Part shown: positions 16,218-21,179 of the stretch, piece after piece
Layout: each line of letters begins with the position of its first letter
Numbering within the stretch: the first letter of the stretch is position 1
Source: Oscillospiraceae bacterium
GTDB lineage: Bacteria > Bacillota > Clostridia > UBA1381
DNA length: 21,179 bases
Assembly (NCBI GenBank): GCA_015068545.1
Contig: SVKH01000007.1
Location: 1 to 21,179 of the forward strand
Reading direction: 5' to 3'
The notes under the pieces: model-generated
What the model saw: the letters and a program-made list of their open reading frames with translations, nothing else
Told to the model about the DNA's origin: nothing
The model's database searches: none
Made by a program: the position numbers and the translations under genes

Positions 16218-17255
16218 ATGAATTTTTATATAATGTCAAAGGATATAAAAGTCGCAAAGTGGCAGAACAATAATTTTGAAATAATAAATGAAAAGTTATT
16301 ACCTTTATATTTAAAGAACACATCAAATGTAGAAAAATGGCTTGAAACAAGAGCCATAGATAGTCACAGAGCAAATTCCCGACTTCTAAAAAAAGCGCTT
16401 CGTTTAGCAGAGAAAGATGATGCATCAACAGTTTTATCCGTTAATGCAGCAACTATTACCGATAATTACTGGATAAAACCTATTGATTCTGATTTGACCT
16501 ATCAGGATGTCAGGTTTAATAATGACTACTTTGCAAATCTTGCACTTACCGGAAATTATGACAGCTTTAACAAAGCATATAACAGTAAAACATCCATAAC
16601 TCCCGAGCTCACCAATATCGGTAGCTTTGAAAAGTGTTGGAAACTAAAAAATGGACAGTGGTGGATGCACAAAAAGGCAACACACGATGAAATGTTTTCC
16701 GAATTGTTTGTATATAAATTAGGTGTGCAGCTTGGTTTTAATATGGCAGAATATGAGCGTGGAAATGGAGTTATAAAAACAAAGGATTTTACAGACAATG
16801 CCCGGGTAAATTTTGAGCCTGCATTTAATTTCCTTGGTGATGATGAAGATTATATTAAGGCTGCCAGAATGATTAAATCCATATGCCCTGATGCAGTGGG
16901 AGATTATGTCAGGATGATATTCCTGGATACCGTATGCGGAAATCCTGACAGACATACATTCAACTTTGGTATTTTAAGAGATGCAGATAGCGGCGATGTT
17001 TTAGAACTTGCACCAAATTTTGACAACAATATGGCACTCATATCAAGAGGATATCCTAAAAATATCACTCGAAAAAATGACCTATTGATAAAACTTTTTA
17101 ATGAATTAATAGATTACGATATAAGCCTGAAACAATACATTCCTACACTTTCTGAAGATTTAATCAAAAATGTAATTAAATCTGTCGGAATGCGCGTTAA
17201 GTCAGATATCATTGTTGAGTTTATTATGAATGGTTATAATATGATAAGAAAATAA
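16218..17255 (+). CDS. HipA-like serine/threonine kinase
   Basis: Protein kinase-like, 345 residues, of the HipA/CtkA fold. The catalytic loop is seen in GNPDRHTFNFG (241-251: Asp244, Asn249) and the metal-binding Asp in APNFDN (Asp269). A glycine/serine segment NIGSFEKCWKLK (133-144) and lysines 152-153 fit the nucleotide-binding part. HipA toxins phosphorylate targets such as glutamyl-tRNA synthetase; the target here is unknown. There is no HipB-type antitoxin directly upstream, and the protein is shorter than E. coli HipA (about 440) and nearer CtkA (about 325). AAGGAGGT precedes the ATG. It is the only clear plus-strand gene in the window, lying between two minus-strand units of the island. 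It could be a toxin, a lone regulator kinase or a phage-defence gene. Confidence 0.8.
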   Translation: MNFYIMSKDIKVAKWQNNNFEIINEKLLPLYLKNTSNVEKWLETRAIDSHRANSRLLKKALRLAEKDDASTVLSVNAATITDNYWIKPIDSDLTYQDVRFNNDYFANLALTGNYDSFNKAYNSKTSITPELTNIGSFEKCWKLKNGQWWMHKKATHDEMFSELFVYKLGVQLGFNMAEYERGNGVIKTKDFTDNARVNFEPAFNFLGDDEDYIKAARMIKSICPDAVGDYVRMIFLDTVCGNPDRHTFNFGILRDADSGDVLELAPNFDNNMALISRGYPKNITRKNDLLIKLFNELIDYDISLKQYIPTLSEDLIKNVIKSVGMRVKSDIIVEFIMNGYNMIRK

Positions 17256-17265
17256 TTTATATGCT

Positions 17266-17334
17266 AAAACCCTCTATGATATTTTAGTAATATGGTTCTC
17301 AAGCCGTTTATTACTATATCATAGAGGGTTTTTC
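17266..17334. terminator. Very long bidirectional terminator hairpin
   Basis: Perfect 17-base arms AAAACCCTCTATGATAT (17266-17282) and its complement (17316-17332), extended inside by AGTAATA/TATTACT after a three-base bulge. The ends are A-rich and T-rich on both strands. It separates the convergent kinase and regulator genes and can stop transcription from both sides. Confidence 0.9.
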
Positions 17335-17403
17335 TTTAACTCCGTATCGTTCAAAAAGTGAAGAAACTAACTGCCCACTTAAATTTCGATGTACTTTGAT
17401 CTT

Positions 17404-17736
17404 CTATCCGGGTTTTGAAAACTTGTTAATTATACAAATCAATATTTCTCTTTCTTCTTCGCATAAAGTATCTAATAATTTTAATAGCAATTTTTCCTCA
17501 TCAAATGAAAGATAAGCTCTTGGTGCATAATATTCCATATCAAGAAAGATGCCTCCGCCTTTTCCCGAACGGGTAATAATAGGCATAATACTGCTCAGGA
17601 ACACAATATCATTTAATATTGTAGGTTTAGTAACGCCGTACAGATTCATTAAATATGTAGTGGTCGTTGACCTATTTCTAACCAACAACGAGCGTATACT
17701 TTCGCGTCGCTCGTATGTTGTCAGCCGTTCCCTCAC
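17404..17736 (-). CDS. Short winged-helix (DeoR-like HTH) regulator
   Basis: DNA-binding protein of 110 residues when started at the GTG at 17736. This start is chosen because GGGGAGGT lies 7 bases before it and because the upstream TTG at 17763 falls in the -10 box. An N-terminal winged helix is clear: YERRESIRSLLVRN, then TKPTILNDIVFLS as recognition helix (37-49), then ITRSGKGGGIFL as wing. The C-terminal 40 residues are acidic and helical with no WYL or ligand domain. Such small HTH proteins are common in clostridial mobile elements. A palindrome just upstream in its own promoter, with a second copy facing the recombinase, suggests it represses itself and a second unit; this is inference. 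Confidence 0.75.
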   Translation of the reverse strand: MRERLTTYERRESIRSLLVRNRSTTTTYLMNLYGVTKPTILNDIVFLSSIMPIITRSGKGGGIFLDMEYYAPRAYLSFDEEKLLLKLLDTLCEEEREILICIINKFSKPG

Positions 17737-17810
17737 AGCAGCACCTCCCCTCTCGTTACTCAATTATATCTACTAAAGGTAAAGGTTAACTTTACCTTTT
17801 ACAAAATTTA
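17727..17810 (-). repeat. Promoter-operator repeat, right copy
   Basis: Partner of the left copy. The palindrome AAAGGTAAA-7-TTTACCTTT lies at 17775-17799, followed on the minus strand by TATAAT (17768-17763), a strong GGGGAGGT site and the GTG start of the HTH gene. The palindrome covers the place of the -35 box, as expected for a repressor operator. Confidence 0.8.
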
Positions 17811-18130
17811 ACAAAAAATGCTATATTGCTATACGCTTTCTGTAGTTCTCCCTTTTTAATTAAATCCTTATACTATTAATAAGAGCAATATAGCCCTCGA
17901 AATTGCCCACTTTTTTATAAATAATTACAAAAAATAACAATTTTATAATAATTTTCTTCTTTTTTTCAGAATTAAATGTTGTTAATTCTCAGTAGAGAGC
18001 GAATTTTAGTATTATTTAATGTATTAATATACTTATGAGAAACAATATTATACTAACTGTCATATAAAGAGAAAAATTACATTTATTCTTTTTTAATGAC
18101 AAATCGTCAAATTTAGAGAAACAAAACAAA
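17811..18130. other. A/T-rich intergenic stretch at the right side of the island
   Basis: No gene seen on either strand. It contains an 11-base inverted repeat, GCTATATTGCT (17820-17830) and AGCAATATAGC (17884-17894), around a 53-base loop, and a small hairpin AGAATTAA/TTAATTCT (17968-17989). Base composition is clearly more A/T-rich than the flanking genes. The right boundary of the island probably lies here, but I found no duplicated attachment core. Confidence 0.5.
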
Positions 18131-18173
18131 AAAACCGAATTTGTTAATTCGATTTTTCAACAAATTCGGTTTT
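18131..18173. terminator. Terminator of the keto-deoxygluconate operon
   Basis: Perfect 15-base arms AAAACCGAATTTGTT (18131-18145) and AACAAATTCGGTTTT (18159-18173) with a 13-base loop and A/T tracts on both sides. It lies 84 bases past the end of the KduD-like gene and could work in both directions. Confidence 0.85.
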
Positions 18174-18256
18174 AAGTTTTTATTTTCTAATTTAATTATT
18201 ATCATATTAATCATATAAATATACATTGCATAATGTATAAATCATAAATATTATAC

Positions 18257-19042
18257 TTACGGTTGTTTACCAATGTATGCTAAGATTCCGCCGTCAACAT
18301 ACAGGATATGTCCATTAACTGCGTCTGATGCAGAAGATGCTAAGAATACTGCAGGACCTACAAGTTCTTCAGGATTAAGCCATCTGCCTGCAGGAGTTTT
18401 TGCACAGATGAATGAATCAAATGGATGCTTTGAGCCATCTGCCTGTGGTTCTCTAAGTGGCGCTGTTTGCGGTGTTGCAATATATCCAGGTCCGATACCG
18501 TTACATTGGATATTGAATTCACCGTATTCTGAGCAGATATTTCTGGTTAGCATTTTAAGTCCACCTTTTGCTGCTGCATATGCTGAAACTGTTTCTCTGC
18601 CAAGTTCGGACATCATTGAACAGATATTTATAATCTTACCGCCGCCTTTTTTCATCATTGACGGAATAACTGCCTTTGCACAGATAAACGGTGCATTTAA
18701 GTCAACATCAATTACTTTTCTGAAGTCTTCTGCACTCATTTCGTGCATTGGTATTCTCTTGATAATACCTGCATTATTTACAAGGATATCAATTACTCCA
18801 ACAGTTTCTTCAATGTCCTTTACCATTTTGTTTACTGCATCTTCATCAGTAACATCACATACATAGCCTTTAGCATCAATACCATCTGCTTTGTAGCTCT
18901 CTAAACCTTTATTCATTAATTCTTCATTAATATCGTTAAATACTATTTTAGCACCGGCTTGTGCAAGTCCTTTTGCAATAGCATAGCCTATACCATATGA
19001 TGCACCTGTTACAAGTGCTACTTTTCCAGTTAAGTTAAACAT
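18257..19042 (-). CDS. kduD: KduD/gluconate 5-dehydrogenase-like short-chain dehydrogenase
   Basis: NAD(P)-dependent oxidoreductase of 261 residues. The cofactor loop TGASYGIG (12-19), NNAG (89-92) and the catalytic Ser142, Tyr155, Lys159 are all present. Relatives interconvert keto- and hydroxy-sugar acids such as 2,5-diketo-3-deoxygluconate and 2-keto-3-deoxygluconate (KduD) or 5-ketogluconate and gluconate. Linkage to kdgK and eda favours the KduD role in hexuronate or pectin breakdown. The ATG at 19042 is chosen because AAGGAG lies 8 bases before it; a frame extending 15 codons upstream would overlap kdgK. It is the last gene of the operon, followed by a terminator. The exact substrate cannot be settled from sequence. 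Confidence 0.82.
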   Translation of the reverse strand: MFNLTGKVALVTGASYGIGYAIAKGLAQAGAKIVFNDINEELMNKGLESYKADGIDAKGYVCDVTDEDAVNKMVKDIEETVGVIDILVNNAGIIKRIPMHEMSAEDFRKVIDVDLNAPFICAKAVIPSMMKKGGGKIINICSMMSELGRETVSAYAAAKGGLKMLTRNICSEYGEFNIQCNGIGPGYIATPQTAPLREPQADGSKHPFDSFICAKTPAGRWLNPEELVGPAVFLASSASDAVNGHILYVDGGILAYIGKQP

Positions 19043-19055
19043 ATCTCTTCTCCTT

Positions 19056-20078
19056 TTATCTCTGAACTCTACCTGATCCATCTCCACCTGCTAATTTTTC
19101 AACTTCTGCGAGTGATACGCGGTTATAGTCACCCTCAATTGAATGTTTAAGTGCAGATGCAGCTACCGCAAATTCAATTGTCTCCTGTGATGATTTGCCT
19201 GATAAAATTGAATAAATCAAGCCTCCGCCAAAGGAATCTCCACCGCCAACTCTGTCAACAATATGTAAATGATATGATTTTGAGAAGTAATAGTCTTCTC
19301 CGTCATAAAGCATACCTGCCCAATCATTATCATTTGCCGATATTGATGTTCTCAATGTAATGGCAACCTTTTCAAAACCAAACTTATCAGCTAACTGTTT
19401 TGCAACACTCTTATATCCCTCGTGGTTAAGTTTTCCGCCATAGATATCTGTACCCTCTGCTTCAATGCCGAATACATCTTTAGCATCCTCTTCGTTTGAG
19501 ATACATACATCAACATACTGACATAGGTCGGTCATAGCAGCTCTTGCCTCGTCTCTTGTCCAGAGCTTACCTCTGTAATTTAAGTCACAGGAAATCTTAA
19601 CGCCTTTAGCCTTTGCAGCCTTACAAGCATCCTTACAGATTTCAACAACATTTTCTCCCAATGCAGGTGTTATACCTGTAAAGTGGAACCAGTCAGCACC
19701 CTCAAAAATGCTGTCCCAGTCAAAGTCATCTCTTTTAGCCATCTGTATTGCAGAATACGCTCTGTCATAAATACAAACAGAACCTCTTTGAGATGCACCC
19801 TTTTCAAGGAAGTAGATACCTACTCTTTCTCCTCCTCTAGTTATCTTTGATGTATCAACACCAAAGTATCTCAGGCTATCAACTGCAGCCTGACCGATTG
19901 CATGCTTTGGAAGTTTTGTTACATACACGCTATCAAAACCGTAGTTTGCAAGCGATACCGCAACATTTGCTTCACCACCGCCAAAGGTTGCCTGCATCTG
20001 GTCATTCTGAAAAAATCTGTAATAACCGTTTGGTGCTAATCTTAGCATTATTTCTCCAAAAGTAACAACTCTTGCCAT
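19056..20078 (-). CDS. kdgK: 2-keto-3-deoxygluconate kinase
   Basis: PfkB-family sugar kinase of 340 residues that phosphorylates 2-keto-3-deoxygluconate to KDPG, the substrate of the aldolase encoded upstream. The N-terminal substrate region GGGEANVAVSLA (33-44) and the C-terminal signature RVGGGDSFGGGL, with catalytic base D281, are intact. The middle holds the expected CDLNYRGKLW segment (164-173). The start at 20078 has GAGAGGT and lies 6 bases after the nitroreductase stop, so it is co-transcribed. Assignment to KDG rather than another sugar rests on the neighbouring eda and KduD-like genes. Confidence 0.9.
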   Translation of the reverse strand: MARVVTFGEIMLRLAPNGYYRFFQNDQMQATFGGGEANVAVSLANYGFDSVYVTKLPKHAIGQAAVDSLRYFGVDTSKITRGGERVGIYFLEKGASQRGSVCIYDRAYSAIQMAKRDDFDWDSIFEGADWFHFTGITPALGENVVEICKDACKAAKAKGVKISCDLNYRGKLWTRDEARAAMTDLCQYVDVCISNEEDAKDVFGIEAEGTDIYGGKLNHEGYKSVAKQLADKFGFEKVAITLRTSISANDNDWAGMLYDGEDYYFSKSYHLHIVDRVGGGDSFGGGLIYSILSGKSSQETIEFAVAASALKHSIEGDYNRVSLAEVEKLAGGDGSGRVQR

Positions 20079-20084
20079 AATTAT

Positions 20085-20666
20085 TTACCTCTCATTTCTA
20101 TATACGATTATATCTTCTATTCTTCTTTTTGGCACTGTGAAATTCTTTAACTCATCCATCACATATTTCACACTGTCGCTGTTATCAATCTGCGCATTAC
20201 TCTGGTCTGATTTTCCGACTCCAACCAAATACAGTATCTCATATTCAGGTTTTATTTCAAGTACCCTTGTTATTTCCTCTTTGTCAATTGCGCCAAGAAT
20301 ACAACTGTCAAGCCCCATTTCAACACAAACAAGCGAAATAGCCATCATCGCAATCCCTGCGTCACATTCTGTATACGAGTTCGTTCTTCTTATGTTTGTA
20401 TCGTTCAACACCGCAATAAAGCAGGGCGGTGTTTCATCAAATTCAGGATTCCAGTCATTAATATATCCGGCATATTTAACGTGCGGAAAGATAGCCTTTC
20501 TTTCATCAAAGGAATCAATAATTGCATATTTTAAAGACTGCATATTCCCTGCACTCGGAGATACTCTTGCCGCATCTATCATTTTTGTTATATACTCTCT
20601 GTCGATAGATTCCTGCTTAAATCTCCTCACTGTACGTCTTGATTTTATAGAATCATATACGTTCAA
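20085..20666 (-). CDS. Nitroreductase-family flavoprotein
   Basis: FMN oxidoreductase-like protein of 193 residues. The N-terminal SRRTVRRFKQESID (9-22) with the phosphate-binding arginines, the PSAGNMQSLKYAII segment (37-50) and a late LVGVGKSD are typical. The natural substrate is unknown for most members. The start is a TTG (20666) behind AGAGGTG. It sits between eda and kdgK with short gaps, which suggests co-expression with keto-sugar-acid use, perhaps to handle reducing equivalents or a reactive carbonyl; this is speculation. It has no extra domain such as ferredoxin. Confidence 0.85.
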   Translation of the reverse strand: MNVYDSIKSRRTVRRFKQESIDREYITKMIDAARVSPSAGNMQSLKYAIIDSFDERKAIFPHVKYAGYINDWNPEFDETPPCFIAVLNDTNIRRTNSYTECDAGIAMMAISLVCVEMGLDSCILGAIDKEEITRVLEIKPEYEILYLVGVGKSDQSNAQIDNSDSVKYVMDELKNFTVPKRRIEDIIVYRNER

Positions 20667-20695
20667 TGTTTACACCTCTTTCGATCACTTTTGCA

Positions 20696-21179
20696 TTAAC
20701 CGTTATACTTTTCCAGTGACTCTTTAACAAAAAAGCTTCCGCCTATAGCTGCCACTTTGTCAAATGCCAAAAATTCGTCAATATTGCTTCTGTCAACTCC
20801 ACCTGTTGGAATGAATTTAACCTGTGGGAATGGTGCTGAAAGTGCCTTTAACGCACTAAGTCCACCATATACATTTGCAGGGAAGAATTTAACTGTTGTA
20901 ATGCCAAGCTCCAAAGCCTGCATAATCTCGGTTGGTGTTACACAGCCTGGATAGTACGGAATATTCTTTTCCTTACATACCTTTGCTGCTCCAACCGAAA
21001 GGCCAGGAGATACGATAAACTTAGCACCTGCGTTTATCGCATCAATACACTGTTCTTCGTTGATTACCGTACCTGCACCGACATTCATATCAGGATACTT
21101 TTCACACGCCAATTTAATAGCCTCTTTAGCACAAGCTGTTCTGAATGTGATTTCTGCACAGTTAATTCCGTTTGCCTTT
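20696..21179 (-). CDS. eda: KDPG aldolase, 5' end cut off
   Basis: Class I aldolase splitting 2-keto-3-deoxy-6-phosphogluconate into pyruvate and glyceraldehyde-3-phosphate. The frame runs open to the right window edge, so the true start is outside; about 20 residues are missing. The catalytic Glu is seen in CAEITFRT near the edge and the Schiff-base Lys in TTVKFFPAN, followed by FIPTGGV, the phosphate-binding part. It is the first visible gene of the operon eda, nitroreductase, kdgK, kduD. Relatives can also act on 4-hydroxy-2-oxoglutarate. Confidence 0.94.
   Translation of the reverse strand, partial: KANGINCAEITFRTACAKEAIKLACEKYPDMNVGAGTVINEEQCIDAINAGAKFIVSPGLSVGAAKVCKEKNIPYYPGCVTPTEIMQALELGITTVKFFPANVYGGLSALKALSAPFPQVKFIPTGGVDRSNIDEFLAFDKVAAIGGSFFVKESLEKYNG

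Noticed and set aside
17404..17763. TTG start at 17763 for the HTH gene
   Set aside because: It overlaps the TATAAT box, while the GTG at 17736 has a strong ribosome binding site at proper spacing.
16016..17799. Palindromic repeats as insertion-sequence ends
   Set aside because: The two copies are direct, each internally palindromic and each followed by a -10 box, which fits operators rather than transposon terminal repeats.
18273..18866. Plus-strand open frame of 197 codons inside the KduD-like gene
   Set aside because: Antisense shadow of an SDR gene with all catalytic residues in place.
18257..19087. Upstream start at 19087 for the KduD-like gene
   Set aside because: It would overlap kdgK and add 15 charged residues unlike the family; the ATG at 19042 has AAGGAG at 8 bases.
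20137..20727. Plus-strand open frame of 196 codons opposite the nitroreductase
   Set aside because: Antisense shadow with no ribosome site; the minus-strand product fits a known family.
1..21179. CRISPR arrays, tRNA or rRNA genes
   Set aside because: I saw no regularly spaced repeats and no sequence resembling tRNA or rRNA by eye; a tRNA scan was not possible.

Overview
The window reads as a chromosome segment from a low-GC, strictly anaerobic, endospore-lineage Firmicute, most likely a gut or rumen Lachnospiraceae-type Clostridium. The supports are an A/T-rich sequence with strong AGGAGG-type ribosome binding sites, a pyr operon ordered pyrC-carA-carB-pyrK-pyrD-pyrF-pyrE with an attenuator leader, a sporulation germination protease (gpr), a rubredoxin-containing flavodiiron protein, and a keto-deoxygluconate catabolic operon of the kind pectin or hexuronate users carry. 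The species cannot be fixed from this alone.

Layout: nearly everything is on the minus strand. (1) 1-8217: pyrimidine biosynthesis, driven by a consensus promoter at 8217-8189. A leader with a PyrR-type binding loop, an antiterminator and an intrinsic terminator precedes pyrC. No pyrB is present here. Two genes are abnormal. CarA has lost the whole Cys-His-Glu glutaminase triad, so the carbamoyl-phosphate synthetase is predicted to depend on free ammonia. pyrK carries a one-base frameshift that cuts off its 2Fe-2S domain. (2) 8333-12797: a three-gene unit with a promoter just behind the gpr stop codon, an M16 peptidase pair (one inactive, one active subunit), a multidomain flavodiiron protein, and a terminator. 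(3) 12800-13732: gpr, with a possible sigma-factor-like gene remnant just upstream.

(4) About 13840-17900: an accessory island. It holds a large serine recombinase with a small upstream ORF, a HipA-like kinase on the plus strand, and a short winged-helix regulator convergent to it, separated by a very long terminator hairpin. Two diverged copies of a roughly 80-bp promoter-operator cassette lie at 15970-16051 and 17727-17810. One drives the regulator; the other faces toward the recombinase. This suggests one regulator controls both units. (5) 18131-21179: eda (cut by the window edge), a nitroreductase, kdgK and a KduD-like dehydrogenase, ending at a strong terminator. kdgK and eda convert 2-keto-3-deoxygluconate to pyruvate and glyceraldehyde-3-phosphate.

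The most noteworthy items are the triad-less CarA in an otherwise intact CPSase context, the attenuator leader, and the recombinase/HipA-kinase island with its duplicated operator. All calls rest on reading the sequence; no database search was run.
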